From Pseudorhodobacter sp. PARRP1 (GTDB lineage Bacteria; Pseudomonadota; Alphaproteobacteria; Rhodobacterales; Rhodobacteraceae), in the NCBI GenBank assembly GCA_002256245.1, contig NKIU01000015.1, positions 1-53,564 on the forward strand: 53,564 bases of DNA. Reading direction: 5' to 3'. Below the pieces are notes generated by a model that was given only the letters and a program-made list of their open reading frames with translations, searched no databases and was not told the DNA's origin. The position numbers were made by a program, and so were the translations under genes. Numbering within the stretch: the first letter of the stretch is position 1; every line of letters starts with the position of its first letter. Positions 24,384-33,120 of the stretch are shown here, piece by piece.

Positions 24384-25943
24384 ATGCGAAACGCCTCTGA
24401 TCTTCCCGATGACATGGAAGCCCTGAAGGCCAAGCTTGCTGCCTCATTGGCCGCGATTGCGGATCGGGATGCGGTCATTGAGCGCAAGGAAGACCGGATC
24501 ATCCGGCTGGAAAAGCTTCTTGCAGACTTCAAGCGGGCGCTGTTCGGGCATCGATCAGAGAAGTCCGATCCCGAACATTTTGAACTGGCGCTGGAAGATA
24601 TTGAGACAGCAATTGCCGCGATCCATGCGGAAGATGACGCCATTGATCCGCCCAAATCCGGCCCTGCCAAGCCTCGGAATGCCAACCGTGGTTCCTTGCC
24701 CAAACATCTGCCGCGCATCGAGGAAGTGATCGAGCCTGACGCATCGGTCTGCGGCTGTGGCGGCGGCCTGCATCAGATCGGCGAGGACGTGTCGGAACGC
24801 CTCGATGTGATCCCGGCCCAGTTCCGCGTCGTTGTCACCCGCCGCCCAAAATATGCCTGCCGATCCTGCTCAAACGGTGTTGTGCAAGCGCCCGCACCGA
24901 CACGTCTGATCCCAGGCGGCATGCCGACCGAGGCGACGGTCGCGCATGTGCTGGTCTGCAAATATGCCGACCATATCCCGCTTTATCGCCAAGCACAGAT
25001 TTACAGCCGCCAGGGCATTGATCTGGATCGCTCGACCCTCGCGGCCTGGGTTGGCAAGGCGGCCTACGACCTGAAGCCGGTGTTCAACGCGCTGATTGCC
25101 GACCTGAAGCGGTCACAGAAGCTGTTCATGGACGAAACGCGGGCCCCGGTTCTCGACCCAAAAGCGGGCAAAACCAAAACTGGATACTTCTGGGCGCTCG
25201 CCCGGGATGACCGACCTTGGGGCGGTGCCGCCCCGCCAGGCGTGGCCTTCACCTATGCGCCGGGGCGCAGCGGGCAATATGCCGATGACATCTTGCAGGG
25301 CTTCGCGGGCGTTCTGCAGGTGGACGGCTACGCGGGCTATAACCGTCTCATCCAGCCCGACCGGACTGGTCACGTCATCCAGTTGGCCTATTGCTGGGCT
25401 CATGCCAGACGCAAACTGTTTGAAGTCGCCCGCAACAGCACCGCGCCCATCGCCGAAGACGGGCTGAGGCGCATCGCCGATCTCTGCAAGATCGAAGCCG
25501 CAATCAGGGGCATGCCCTCCGACGCCCGCCTGGCCGTCCGTCAAAACCAGTCAGCGTCAAAGATCGCCGACTTCGAGACATGGCTCACCCACCACCGCAC
25601 CCGCGTATCTGCAAAGTCGCCCTTGGGCGAGGCGTTGAAATACATTGCAAAATACTGGATTGGCCTTTGCCTCTTCCACGCCGATGGCCGGGTCGAGATG
25701 GACAACAACACCGTCGAGCGCACCATCCGCCCCATCGCCCTAAACCGAAAGAACGCCCTCTTCGCAGGCCATGACGCCGGCGCCGCAAACGGGGCAACCA
25801 TCGCGTCCTTGGTCGAGACCTGCAAACTCAACGCCGTCGAGCCGCACGCCTATCTGACGCAAACCCTCCAAGCCATCGTCAACGGCCACAAGCAAAGTCA
25901 GATCGACGACCTGCTGCCGTGGAATTACGCCGCCAACGTGTGA
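24384..25943 (+). CDS. tnpC: IS66 transposase TnpC (DDE)
   Basis: This transposase of about 519 residues has the usual parts in order: an N-terminal leucine-zipper coiled coil (about 10-50), a zinc-binding segment with CGCGG and CRSC cysteines (about 120-165), a DDE domain (MDETRAPV; VDGYAGYNRL; and a C-terminal glutamate in EMDNNTVERTIRP), and the IS66 C-terminal signature. The ATG at 24384 is chosen; a TTG two codons earlier is possible. No truncation or frameshift is visible, so the element is probably active. Confidence 0.93.
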   Translation: MRNASDLPDDMEALKAKLAASLAAIADRDAVIERKEDRIIRLEKLLADFKRALFGHRSEKSDPEHFELALEDIETAIAAIHAEDDAIDPPKSGPAKPRNANRGSLPKHLPRIEEVIEPDASVCGCGGGLHQIGEDVSERLDVIPAQFRVVVTRRPKYACRSCSNGVVQAPAPTRLIPGGMPTEATVAHVLVCKYADHIPLYRQAQIYSRQGIDLDRSTLAAWVGKAAYDLKPVFNALIADLKRSQKLFMDETRAPVLDPKAGKTKTGYFWALARDDRPWGGAAPPGVAFTYAPGRSGQYADDILQGFAGVLQVDGYAGYNRLIQPDRTGHVIQLAYCWAHARRKLFEVARNSTAPIAEDGLRRIADLCKIEAAIRGMPSDARLAVRQNQSASKIADFETWLTHHRTRVSAKSPLGEALKYIAKYWIGLCLFHADGRVEMDNNTVERTIRPIALNRKNALFAGHDAGAANGATIASLVETCKLNAVEPHAYLTQTLQAIVNGHKQSQIDDLLPWNYAANV

Positions 25944-25959
25944 TCGGAGCACCGCTTAC

Positions 25960-25967
25960 CGTTCGCG
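25960..25967 (+). repeat. Target-site duplication, right copy (CGTTCGCG)
   Basis: This exact copy of the eight bases left of the IS66 element marks the insertion point. Confidence 0.9.
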
Positions 25968-26174
25968 AAGGGGGCGTTCGGACAATAGATTTGAACCAAG
26001 GCTGAGCGCCAGAATCCCCGTCAGTTCACCATGAAGTCGCAGATCAAGCGTCATGCGTTTGCCCGTTGCCGGCACCAACCTTTCACGCTGCCACGACTTT
26101 CTGTTGCAGGATTAGCGAAGCGATCTGTCTGCCTAAAAGGAAATGAAGATCGGGCTCACCGTTTCCGGATCGCG

Positions 26175-28001
26175 TTATCGCCCGCCGAGCTGATCCGGAG
26201 CAGTGATTGGCAATCGGGGCAGTTGCCGGATCGCGGCCAGCTTTGCCTCTGACGGCGTGGTTTGCGTATAGCGCTCGCTCGTCACATTGTTGCCGGTGTG
26301 GCCAATGATGTCCTTGATCACCCGATCCGGAACGCCCTCCATCTGGGTCAGCTGGGTTGTCACATAGTGCCGGAAGCTGTGGAACGACTTGTTCTCGACC
26401 CGTGCCCCCAGTTGCTGCTCCGCGATCATCCGGAACTTGTAGTCGATCTTGTCGCCGAGCTTAACGTCATTCGGGGTGCGCAGATCTGGAAAGAGCAGAT
26501 CGGACCCCGATGCCGCCAACTGGGTCGCACGGGCCACAAGTCCCAGCTCAACCAGCTGCGGATGCAGTGGTAGGTCGCGCGTCGAGGCGAGGGTCTTCAG
26601 ACCTCGGATCCGATTCGGCTTGATCCGGAACGTCGGGATTCCTTCAAGGATTTCGATTTCATCGGGCATGAGGCCGGCGATTTCGGCCCGCCGCGCGCCG
26701 GTGAGGGCCGCAATAATTGGCAACCAATAGAGGCCATCTTGCTCGATGAACGTGCCGGGTTTGTTCCACGATTTGCCCTTCCCGCTGCCCTGCCAGACCG
26801 GGTGCCGGAGAATTGCCTGAACATCGTCCACCGAATAAGCCGCGCGCACGTCACGGTCACGCTGGCTCTTTCGAGGGCGCAGGGATGAGGCGTCGATCAG
26901 CGTCAGGGCCTGATAGCCCTCGCTGGCACCCTTGGTAAAAAGTTGACCGAGGTAGTTCAGGTTGCGATTGATCGTCGCGTCCGAGAGGCCGATCTGATTG
27001 GTGGGCTTCGCCTTAGCCTCATTGAGAATTTGCTTCAGGCTCTTGTCCTTATCTTTGGTAGATTTGCGATAGCTCTGTGGCAGGGTCCGCAGCACGTCCA
27101 CAAACTGCGCGAGATGCGTTTGGCGCAGGTTACGGATATCGGCGACGCCTGTCGCCTCCGCGAACAGCTGAAACACCTTGGCCATCTGATCGATCATTTG
27201 GGCGCTGACCTTCTGGCGCGTCTTCAGGGCGCTGAAACGCCCGACCAGCGCGGACCATGCCGGATCATAGGCCGCAACAGCTTCATCGATAGCGGCCGTA
27301 GGTGTAGGGGCAGGGCGTTCTGCAGTTGGGGAGGCGAGTTGTTCGGCCAGCTGCATCGCCCCATCAAAGCCATTGCTCTGGCTATGGGCGGATTGCAGGT
27401 AAGCGGCACCGCGACCGGCAATATAGAGCTGCCGCGCGACAAGATATTCAGCGGCTTGAAACTGTTTGCGACCGAGCGTCTCGCGCAATTGCTCGGCGAT
27501 CACCACGCCCGGCCCCTCATTGGGGCTGGCATAGGCCAGCTCTGATTGGCGCTCCAAATGTCCGCGCAGGCGATCAATATCCTGTTCAGAGCGGCCTTCC
27601 CGCCGAAGATGCTCAGCATCTTGGTCCGTTAAGGGATCCGCCTCGCAGCCGGTTTCGGAAATCATCTTAAGTGCTGTGCCGATTGCCCAGTCATGTGCGC
27701 GGTCGTCCGCCGTATCAGCCCGCCCGCGTGGCTCCGAGCGTAGCACGGCGATCTTCTTCATCTCGCGAACAATAATTTGTTCCAGAAACTTGCGAGCATG
27801 CTCGCGGGATAGGCCTTGAACGGTCATGGTGTCGAATACGCTGTTGCTCTCGGCGCTGACAATCGCACCCAAGCGACGCGCAATCAACGGGTCATTCGTT
27901 CGCAGGCTGATTTGCAGGATTGTGCCGCCCAAATGGACAGGGATTCGCCTACGCCAGACATAAGCCGCGCCGCGTCGATAAAGGTTGGTTTGAAGCCCCA
28001 T
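26175..28001 (-). CDS. int: Tyrosine recombinase (phage/ICE-type integrase)
   Basis: This 608-residue site-specific recombinase is presumed to integrate and excise the island at tRNA-Asn. The catalytic set is visible in the C-terminal third: R in TGARRAEIAG (about 430), H541 and R544 in HSFRHY, H568 in IGHTGNN, and Y578 in SERYTQT. The N-terminal 400 residues hold an Arm-type head (YVWRRRIPVHL) and a long helical region, the plan of large proteobacterial island integrases with a DUF6538-like N-terminus. The ATG has GAGGGG 6 bp upstream. The promoter interval carries an 18-bp perfect palindrome, a likely operator. No excisionase gene was seen. Confidence 0.92.
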   Translation of the reverse strand: MGLQTNLYRRGAAYVWRRRIPVHLGGTILQISLRTNDPLIARRLGAIVSAESNSVFDTMTVQGLSREHARKFLEQIIVREMKKIAVLRSEPRGRADTADDRAHDWAIGTALKMISETGCEADPLTDQDAEHLRREGRSEQDIDRLRGHLERQSELAYASPNEGPGVVIAEQLRETLGRKQFQAAEYLVARQLYIAGRGAAYLQSAHSQSNGFDGAMQLAEQLASPTAERPAPTPTAAIDEAVAAYDPAWSALVGRFSALKTRQKVSAQMIDQMAKVFQLFAEATGVADIRNLRQTHLAQFVDVLRTLPQSYRKSTKDKDKSLKQILNEAKAKPTNQIGLSDATINRNLNYLGQLFTKGASEGYQALTLIDASSLRPRKSQRDRDVRAAYSVDDVQAILRHPVWQGSGKGKSWNKPGTFIEQDGLYWLPIIAALTGARRAEIAGLMPDEIEILEGIPTFRIKPNRIRGLKTLASTRDLPLHPQLVELGLVARATQLAASGSDLLFPDLRTPNDVKLGDKIDYKFRMIAEQQLGARVENKSFHSFRHYVTTQLTQMEGVPDRVIKDIIGHTGNNVTSERYTQTTPSEAKLAAIRQLPRLPITAPDQLGGR

Positions 28002-28050
28002 GGTTGCCCCTCAAAGTGAGGCGGAGGGAGCGTGCGGATTGGCCGTTTAG

Positions 28051-28068
28051 GTGTGATACGTATCACAC
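28051..28068. promoter_or_regulatory. Perfect 18-bp palindrome upstream of the integrase
   Basis: GTGTGATACGTATCACAC is a perfect dyad centred 58 bp before the integrase ATG. The symmetry and position fit an operator for a dimeric repressor that controls int, or a recombination-directionality site. The binding protein is unknown; the small ribbon-helix-helix protein at 586 is one candidate. Confidence 0.55.
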
Positions 28069-28076
28069 TCACAGCC

Positions 28077-28099
28077 AAAACACCCCCGAAGGGTGTTTT
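28077..28099 (-). terminator. Hairpin after tRNA-Asn (terminator)
   Basis: AAAACACCC and GGGTGTTTT form a 9-bp stem with a five-base loop (TTCGG on the transcribed strand), 30 bp past the tRNA 3' end. The U-rich tail is part of the stem's second arm. It would end the leftward tRNA transcript and shield the integrase region. If the island integrated at the tRNA 3' end, this hairpin lies on the island side. Confidence 0.6.
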
Positions 28100-28129
28100 T
28101 ACCAATACCATCAAATTGTTATATGATTT

Positions 28130-28204
28130 TGGCTCCGGCGGTAGGGATCGAACCTACGGCCAAGCGATTAACAGTCGCTTGCTCTACCGCTGAGCTACGC
28201 CGGA
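28130..28204 (-). tRNA. tRNA-Asn (anticodon GTT)
   Basis: This is a 75-nt cloverleaf. Acceptor TCCGGCG pairs with CGCCGGA, followed by discriminator G and an encoded CCA. The D-arm is AGCTCAGCGGTAGAGC, the anticodon stem AGCGA/TCGCT encloses CTGTTAA (anticodon GTT), and the T-arm is GTAGGTTCGATCCCTAC. The gene is complete, so if it is the attachment site the element restores its 3' end on integration. The crossover core is expected in the T-arm/acceptor part, next to the integrase. Confidence 0.95.
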
Positions 28205-28268
28205 ACACGAGGGGGTCTATAGCAAGGGTGTTTCGGGGCGGCAAGGGGGGGTGTGCAGAAAAATGCAG

Positions 28269-29144
28269 CTATTCGCGGATGAATTTGAAAATTGCCTCCG
28301 CACCAAGCGCACCATCGGGTGTCACGACATTTCTGTCATGCAGATCAATAAGATGCGCAAGAATATTCCGCGCGGCGGCGGGCAGCAGGGCGGGTGGCGT
28401 GTCGGTGTAAAGCTGGCGCGCCAGTTCGGCCGGGCGGGCAGGGGCTGCGCGCAGCGCGGTTACGATCGCGGCCTCACGCGCGCGGCGGTGCTGCGCCAGT
28501 TCGGCCAGACGCGCGGCAGGGTCGCTGACCGCCGCGCCGTGGCCGGGCAGGAATTGCTGCCAGTGCCGTGCCGCCAGTTTTGCCAGCGACGCCATATACT
28601 GCGCCATATCGCCATCGGGCGGCGAGATCAGCGTGCTGGCCCAGCCCATCACATGATCGCCGCTGAACAAGATATTCCCCAGCGCATAGCACAGATGCGC
28701 GCCCATGTGGCCAGGGGTATGGATCGCCTCTAGCTGCAAGCCCGCCAGCCGCAACAGCGCGCCATCGCCAATCGCCACATCCGGCGTGAACGCTTCATCC
28801 ACGCCTTCGCCGCCGCCGCGCAAACCGTTCGCAACCAAGCCCTCCATCACGGCAGAGCGCCCGGCATGTGCCGCGCCAAAGCCATAGACCGGCGCGCCAG
28901 TCTCGGCCTTCAGCGCGCCCACCAGCGCCGAATGGTCCAGATGCGGATGCGTCAGCAGCACGGCGCGCAACGGCGCACCCCGCAAGGCTGCACGCAGCGC
29001 GGCCAGATGCGCGGGCAGGGCAGGGCCGGGGTCGATCACCACCGCACCTTCCGGGCCGTGCAGCACATAGCTGTTGGTGCCGCTGCCGGTCATCGGGCCG
29101 GGGTTATCCGCCCTGATCTGCCACACGCCCTCTGCTGCCTGCAT
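28269..29144 (-). CDS. Metallo-beta-lactamase-fold hydrolase (RNase Z/LACTB2-like)
   Basis: This 291-residue protein has the metal-binding THPHLDH motif at about 65-71, a further histidine in IHTPGHMGAH, and an aspartate in FSGDHVMGW. It ends with a winged-helix-like tail (LARQLYTDTPPALLPAAARNIL), the usual plan of LACTB2-type members, which act as hydrolases or nucleases; the substrate cannot be read from sequence. I start at the ATG preceded by GGAAGG; the open frame runs far upstream but crosses the divergent kinase gene. Only 42 bp separate it from that gene, so their promoters overlap. This is the first core-genome gene after the tRNA. Confidence 0.88.
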   Translation of the reverse strand: MQAAEGVWQIRADNPGPMTGSGTNSYVLHGPEGAVVIDPGPALPAHLAALRAALRGAPLRAVLLTHPHLDHSALVGALKAETGAPVYGFGAAHAGRSAVMEGLVANGLRGGGEGVDEAFTPDVAIGDGALLRLAGLQLEAIHTPGHMGAHLCYALGNILFSGDHVMGWASTLISPPDGDMAQYMASLAKLAARHWQQFLPGHGAAVSDPAARLAELAQHRRAREAAIVTALRAAPARPAELARQLYTDTPPALLPAAARNILAHLIDLHDRNVVTPDGALGAEAIFKFIRE

Positions 29145-29186
29145 CACGCCTTCCCATCCTGCGCCATCACCGCTAACCTTGCCGCT

Positions 29187-30512
29187 ATGCCCAGCCGTCT
29201 CAAGCCCTTTTTGCCCCGCAGTCTGTTTGGCCGTGCAGCGCTTATTCTGGTGCTGCCGGTGGTGGTGGTGCAGCTGATCGTGTCGATTGCCTTCATCCAG
29301 CGGCATTTTGACGGTGTGACGCGGCAAATGACCGGCGGGGTCAGCATTGAAATCCGCTATATCCGCGACCGGGTCGATGCGGTTGCCGATGCCGCACTGG
29401 CCAATGCCGCCGCTTTGGGGCTGACACGGGGCCTCGATCTGGGGCTGAAATTCCCGCTTGATCCCGCCGAAGTGCCGCAGCAAGACAGCCGGGCGTGGTT
29501 CGATTATGCCGGGCGCGCGGTGACGCTGACCCTGCACGAGCGTCTGTCGGGCGTGCGCGCGGTGGATCTGACCAGCAATCCGCTGGCGGTGCAGGTCTAT
29601 CTTGATACCAACAAGGGCCCGATGCGCATCGAGGTCAAACGCTCGCGCCTTTCGGCCAGCAACCCCCACCAATTGCTGGTCTGGATGGTGTTCACCTCGG
29701 CGTTGATGACGTTCATCGCCTATATCTTCCTGCGCAATCAACTTAGCCCGATCACCCGGCTGGCGCGGGCGTCGGATGCGTTTGGCAAGGGCCAGACCAT
29801 CCCCTACAGCCCGCGCGGGGCGACGGAAGTGCGTGCGGCGGGCAATGCCTTTCTGAACATGCGCGCGCGCATCGAGCGTCAGATCGAATCGCGCACCCAG
29901 ATGCTGTCGGGCGTCAGCCACGATCTGCGCACGCCGCTGACCCGCTTAAAGCTGGGCCTGTCGTTTTTGCCCGAAGACGACGACACCCGCGCGCTGCAAC
30001 AAGATGTCGCGGATATGGAGAGGTTGGTGGATGAATTCCTGTCTTTCGCGCGCGGCGATGCGATGGAGGAGGCCGAGCCCACCGATCCCACCGCCTTGCT
30101 GGCGCGGGTGGTCGAAAATGCCCGCAGGCTTGGCCAGAACGTGACACTGGCGGCCTGTGATCCGCTCGATAGCGCCAAACTGCGCCCGCAAGCCATCACC
30201 CGCGCGCTGGAGAATCTGATCGGCAACGCGGTGCGCCATGCCACCTGCGTCGAGGTCAGCCTGCAAGTCTCCGAGCGCGCCCTGCGCTTCATCGTCGAGG
30301 ATGACGGCCCCGGCATCGCCAAAGAGCGCCGCGATGAGGCTTTGGAGCCGTTCAAGCGGCTCGATGCCGCGCGCAACCCCAACAAGGGCGGCGGCGTGGG
30401 GCTGGGGTTGTCGATTGCATCAGACATCGCCCGCAGCCACGGCGGCGCGCTGCGTCTGGGCGAAAGCGAGCGGCTGGGCGGTTTGCGCGCCGAGATCACG
30501 GTGGCGCGGTAA
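29187..30512 (+). CDS. Two-component sensor histidine kinase (EnvZ-like)
   Basis: This 441-residue inner-membrane kinase has membrane segments at about 17-37 and 167-187 enclosing a periplasmic sensor of about 130 residues. A HAMP linker, phospho-acceptor H245 in SHDLRTPLTRLKL, an N-box NLIGNAVRHA, a G1 box DDGPGIA and a G2 box GGGVGLGLSI follow. The plan matches EnvZ-type osmosensor or envelope kinases of alphaproteobacteria. No response regulator lies next to it, so its partner is elsewhere, which is often the case when the kinase and regulator genes are split. The sensed signal is unknown. Confidence 0.9.
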   Translation: MPSRLKPFLPRSLFGRAALILVLPVVVVQLIVSIAFIQRHFDGVTRQMTGGVSIEIRYIRDRVDAVADAALANAAALGLTRGLDLGLKFPLDPAEVPQQDSRAWFDYAGRAVTLTLHERLSGVRAVDLTSNPLAVQVYLDTNKGPMRIEVKRSRLSASNPHQLLVWMVFTSALMTFIAYIFLRNQLSPITRLARASDAFGKGQTIPYSPRGATEVRAAGNAFLNMRARIERQIESRTQMLSGVSHDLRTPLTRLKLGLSFLPEDDDTRALQQDVADMERLVDEFLSFARGDAMEEAEPTDPTALLARVVENARRLGQNVTLAACDPLDSAKLRPQAITRALENLIGNAVRHATCVEVSLQVSERALRFIVEDDGPGIAKERRDEALEPFKRLDAARNPNKGGGVGLGLSIASDIARSHGGALRLGESERLGGLRAEITVAR

Positions 30513-30933
30513 GGGTGCATTGCGGTGCTTTGTCTTGGCAGATTTGGCCGGCGCCAAATCTGCCCGCGCCAGCCGGGGGCAGGCGCGAGCAGATTTCCAT
30601 AGCGCTGGCTTGCTGCCCCACACCCCTTGCGCTGCGGCTTTCAGCCTTACGCGCAACGCACCGCAAAACTCTGCCCGCAAAGTTTTCTTTCGCAGCGCGC
30701 GTCACACACCGCGTTTGCGGCGTTGAAATCACATCGGCTCAGGCCTACTTCTGCCGGGCCGCCGCGCAGAGCGTCGTCCAAATCTTCAGCACATTCCCCC
30801 AAACCCCTCACGCAACCCTTCACCCGATGTGCCAATCCGCCAAGGTGCCCTTGCACCCCCCGGCGCGCAACACTAAGACTCTGGAAAGCATCCGGCGATT
30901 ACAACAGTTCCACGGACCAACAGGCAGGTTTTT
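30513..30933. repeat. Repeat-bearing spacer before clpP
   Basis: No gene is supported here. Bases 30541-30700 resemble 33121-33300 in order and content. Each has a stem of the type GATTTGG/CCAAATC, then CGCGCC-x-GGGGGCAGGCGCG, then a GCTTGCTGCCC(C)A phrase, then an AAAACT/AGTTTT hairpin. It is therefore a dispersed intergenic module of about 160 bp, diverged between copies. Open frames across it on both strands reflect high GC, not genes. The clpP promoter should lie at its right end; I could not assign boxes. Confidence 0.55.
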
Positions 30934-31563
30934 ATGCGCGATCCAGTTGACCACTACATGAATACCCTCGTGCCGATGGTGGTCGAACAGACCAGCCGCG
31001 GCGAACGCGCCTATGACATTTTCAGCCGCATGCTGAAAGAGCGCATCATTTTCTTGGCAGGCCCAGTGCATGACGGCATGTCGTCGCTGATCTGCGCCCA
31101 GCTTCTGTTCCTTGAGGCCGAGAATCCCTCCAAGGAAATCTCGATGTATATCAACAGCCCCGGCGGCGTTGTAACCTCGGGCCTGTCGATCTACGACACC
31201 ATGCAATACATCCGCCCCAAGGTCTCGACCCTGGTGATCGGGCAGGCGGCTTCGATGGGCTCGCTGTTGCTGCAAGCCGGTGAAAAAGGCATGCGCTTCT
31301 CGCTGCCGAACAGCCGCGTCATGGTGCACCAGCCCTCGGGCGGCTATCAGGGTCAGGCGACGGATATCATGATCCACGCGCGTGAAACCGAAAAGCTGAA
31401 GCGCCGCTTGAATGAGATCTACGTGCGTCACACCGGCAACGACTATGAGACGGTCGAGGCCGCGCTGGAGCGTGACAATTTCATGTCCGCCGAAGATGCC
31501 AAGGCTTGGGGCCTGATTGACGAGATTCTCGAAAGCCGTGGCAAGGTTGACGAAGTGAAATAA
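30934..31563 (+). CDS. clpP: ATP-dependent Clp protease proteolytic subunit
   Basis: This serine peptidase assembles as a 14-mer chamber and degrades proteins fed by ClpX or ClpA. The triad is clear and correctly spaced: S107 (GQAASMGS), H132 (VMVHQPSG), D181 (ERDNFMSAE). At 209 residues it has the normal length. clpX follows 170 bp later in the same direction, with a hairpin between, so the genes can be transcribed separately or by read-through. The ribosome site is poor (a T-run before the ATG), which is unusual for an abundant protein. In alphaproteobacteria ClpXP degrades cell-cycle regulators. Confidence 0.97.
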   Translation: MRDPVDHYMNTLVPMVVEQTSRGERAYDIFSRMLKERIIFLAGPVHDGMSSLICAQLLFLEAENPSKEISMYINSPGGVVTSGLSIYDTMQYIRPKVSTLVIGQAASMGSLLLQAGEKGMRFSLPNSRVMVHQPSGGYQGQATDIMIHARETEKLKRRLNEIYVRHTGNDYETVEAALERDNFMSAEDAKAWGLIDEILESRGKVDEVK

Positions 31564-31568
31564 ACGAC

Positions 31569-31599
31569 CTGCCGCCGGGGGCGCGACCCTCGGCGGCAG
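31569..31599 (+). terminator. Hairpin after clpP
   Basis: CTGCCGCCG and CGGCGGCAG form a perfect 9-bp stem five bases after the clpP stop, followed only by TTTC. It is a partial terminator or mRNA-stabilising hairpin. Confidence 0.5.
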
Positions 31600-31603
31600 T
31601 TTC

Positions 31604-31659
31604 GGCCACCTCCCGCAAGGGCGGCACTTTCGGCCATAGCCCGCAAGGGCGGCACTTTC
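31604..31659 (+). repeat. Two tandem 28-bp repeats between clpP and clpX
   Basis: The units at 31604-31631 and 31632-31659 differ at only three positions (CCTC versus TAGC near the start). Each contains the GC-rich inverted phrase CCCGCAAGGGCGG. The clpX promoter region starts just downstream. Confidence 0.8.
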
Positions 31660-31733
31660 AGATTGTAGAGGTTTGGGCCTTGGCCTACACTTCCTTCAAA
31701 CGCCCCATTCGGGCGCAGGGCTAGAGGATACCC

Positions 31734-32999
31734 ATGGCGAACAATTCCGGCAGCGACAGCAAGAATACCCTCTACTGTTCCTTCTGCGGCAAAAGCCAGC
31801 ATGAGGTCCGCAAGCTGATCGCCGGCCCGACCGTTTTCATCTGCGATGAATGTGTCGAGCTGTGCATGGACATCATCCGCGAGGAAACCAAGACCACCGG
31901 GCTGAAAACCACCGATGGCGTGCCAACACCGCGCGATATCTGCAAGGTGCTGGATGATTACGTCATCGGCCAGATCCACGCCAAGCGCGTGCTGTCGGTT
32001 GCGGTGCACAACCACTACAAACGGCTGAACCACGCCAGCAAGACCGATATCGAGCTGTCGAAATCGAACATCCTGCTGATCGGCCCAACCGGTTGCGGCA
32101 AGACCTTGCTGGCGCAAACCTTGGCGCGTATTCTGGATGTGCCGTTCACCATGGCGGATGCGACCACGCTGACCGAGGCTGGCTATGTCGGCGAAGATGT
32201 CGAAAACATCATCCTGAAATTGCTGCAAGCGTCGGAATACAACGTCGAGCGTGCGCAGCGCGGCATCGTCTATATTGACGAGGTCGATAAGATCACCCGC
32301 AAGTCGGACAATCCCTCGATCACCCGCGATGTGTCGGGCGAAGGCGTGCAGCAGGCGCTTTTGAAGATCATGGAAGGCACCGTTGCTTCGGTGCCGCCGC
32401 AGGGTGGCCGCAAGCATCCGCAGCAGGAATTTCTGCAAGTCGATACCACCAACATCCTGTTCATCTGTGGCGGGGCGTTCTCGGGGCTTGAGAAGATCAT
32501 CGCGCAACGCGGCAAAGGCTCGGCCATCGGCTTTGGCGCTGCGGTGAAAGACCCGGAAGAACGCGGCGCGGGCGAGTTGTTCCAGGAGTTGGAGCCGGAA
32601 GACCTGTTGAAATTCGGCCTGATCCCGGAATTCGTCGGCCGTCTGCCGGTGATCGCCACGCTGACCGATCTCGACGAATCCGCGCTGATCACGATCTTGA
32701 CCGAGCCGAAGAACGCTTTGGTCAAGCAATACCAGCGCCTGTTCGACATCGAAGGCACCAAGCTGACCTTCACACCCGATGCGCTGACCGCCATCGCCAA
32801 ACGCGCCATCAAGCGCAAAACCGGCGCGCGTGGATTGCGGTCGATCATGGAAGGCATTTTGCTGAACACCATGTTCGAACTGCCCGGCATGGATGATGTC
32901 GAAGAGGTCGTGGTCAACGAAGAGGCTGTCAACAACGGTGCCGCCCCCTTGCTGGTGCACGCCGAAGCGAAAAAGAAAGAGCCTGCAACGGCGGGTTAA
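31734..32999 (+). CDS. clpX: ClpX, unfoldase subunit of ClpXP
   Basis: This 421-residue AAA+ unfoldase recognises tagged substrates, unfolds them and threads them into ClpP. The N-terminal zinc-binding domain has C15, C18, C37 and C40. Walker A is GPTGCGKT (117-124), Walker B is YIDEVDKI, and the sensor and C-terminal small domain follow ([18 protein letters not shown]). The IGF-type loop that docks on ClpP is represented by IGFGAAVK (about 263). Length and motifs are canonical. A hairpin with a T-tract follows the gene. Confidence 0.97.
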   Translation: MANNSGSDSKNTLYCSFCGKSQHEVRKLIAGPTVFICDECVELCMDIIREETKTTGLKTTDGVPTPRDICKVLDDYVIGQIHAKRVLSVAVHNHYKRLNHASKTDIELSKSNILLIGPTGCGKTLLAQTLARILDVPFTMADATTLTEAGYVGEDVENIILKLLQASEYNVERAQRGIVYIDEVDKITRKSDNPSITRDVSGEGVQQALLKIMEGTVASVPPQGGRKHPQQEFLQVDTTNILFICGGAFSGLEKIIAQRGKGSAIGFGAAVKDPEERGAGELFQELEPEDLLKFGLIPEFVGRLPVIATLTDLDESALITILTEPKNALVKQYQRLFDIEGTKLTFTPDALTAIAKRAIKRKTGARGLRSIMEGILLNTMFELPGMDDVEEVVVNEEAVNNGAAPLLVHAEAKKKEPATAG

Positions 33000-33014
33000 C
33001 GCACCCCCATGCCG

Positions 33015-33033
33015 CCCCGGACTTGATCCGGGG
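33015..33033. repeat. 19-bp palindromic repeat, single copy after clpX
   Basis: CCCCGGACTTGATCCGGGG is the core of a repeat that recurs at 33369, 33409, 33624 and 33664. It is a near-perfect dyad (CCCCGGA/TCCGGGG with the loop CTTGA) and resembles the short palindromes widely scattered between genes in this bacterial group. Confidence 0.85.
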
Positions 33034-33047
33034 CCTCGCGATAAACC

Positions 33048-33085
33048 AAAAGCCTCGGCCAAAGCGCTGGGGCTTTTGCTTTTTT
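33048..33085 (+). terminator. Rho-independent terminator of clpX
   Basis: AAAAGCC pairs with GGCTTTT across a 16-base loop, followed after two bases by six T residues, 50 bp beyond the clpX stop. Confidence 0.7.
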
Positions 33086-33120
33086 CACATGATGAACTGG
33101 CACAACGGCGCTCGTCTTTG

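Larger units (their letters stand above)
23486..25959 (+). mobile_element. IS66-family insertion sequence, complete, 2474 bp
   Basis: The ends are GTAAGCGGTGCGCCG on the left and, inverted, GTAAGCGGTGCTCCG on the right (14 of 15 match), beginning with the GTAAGCGG typical of IS66. A perfect 8-bp duplication (CGTTCGCG) flanks both sides. Inside are the three expected genes tnpA, tnpB and tnpC in order, all intact. The perfect duplication points to a fairly recent insertion with no later end rearrangement. It landed between the exonuclease operon and the integrase and does not break a recognisable gene. Confidence 0.95.
1..28204. mobile_element. Right part of a tRNA-Asn-integrated mobilizable island (left end outside window)
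   Basis: The right boundary is inferred from a tyrosine recombinase gene reading away from the 3' end of a tRNA-Asn gene, the classical arrangement for an integrative element. A MobV-type relaxase is the only conjugation-related gene seen, so an integrative mobilizable element that borrows a transfer apparatus is more likely than a self-transmissible one. Cargo is restriction-modification, a helicase-nuclease, a reverse-transcriptase operon and an IS66 copy. Base composition is uneven inside the island: 15.1-23 kb is visibly more AT-rich than hsdRMS and the helicase gene, which suggests stepwise assembly. The left attachment site was not found, so the extent is open. The relaxase and the integrase could also belong to two different nested elements. 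Confidence 0.6.

Noticed and set aside
28269-29921. 550-codon version of the metallo-hydrolase gene
   Set aside because: The upstream 260 codons lie opposite the histidine-kinase gene and show no family similarity; the ATG at 29144 has a good ribosome site.
31604-31659. Short CRISPR array between clpP and clpX
   Set aside because: There are only two direct units with no spacers.
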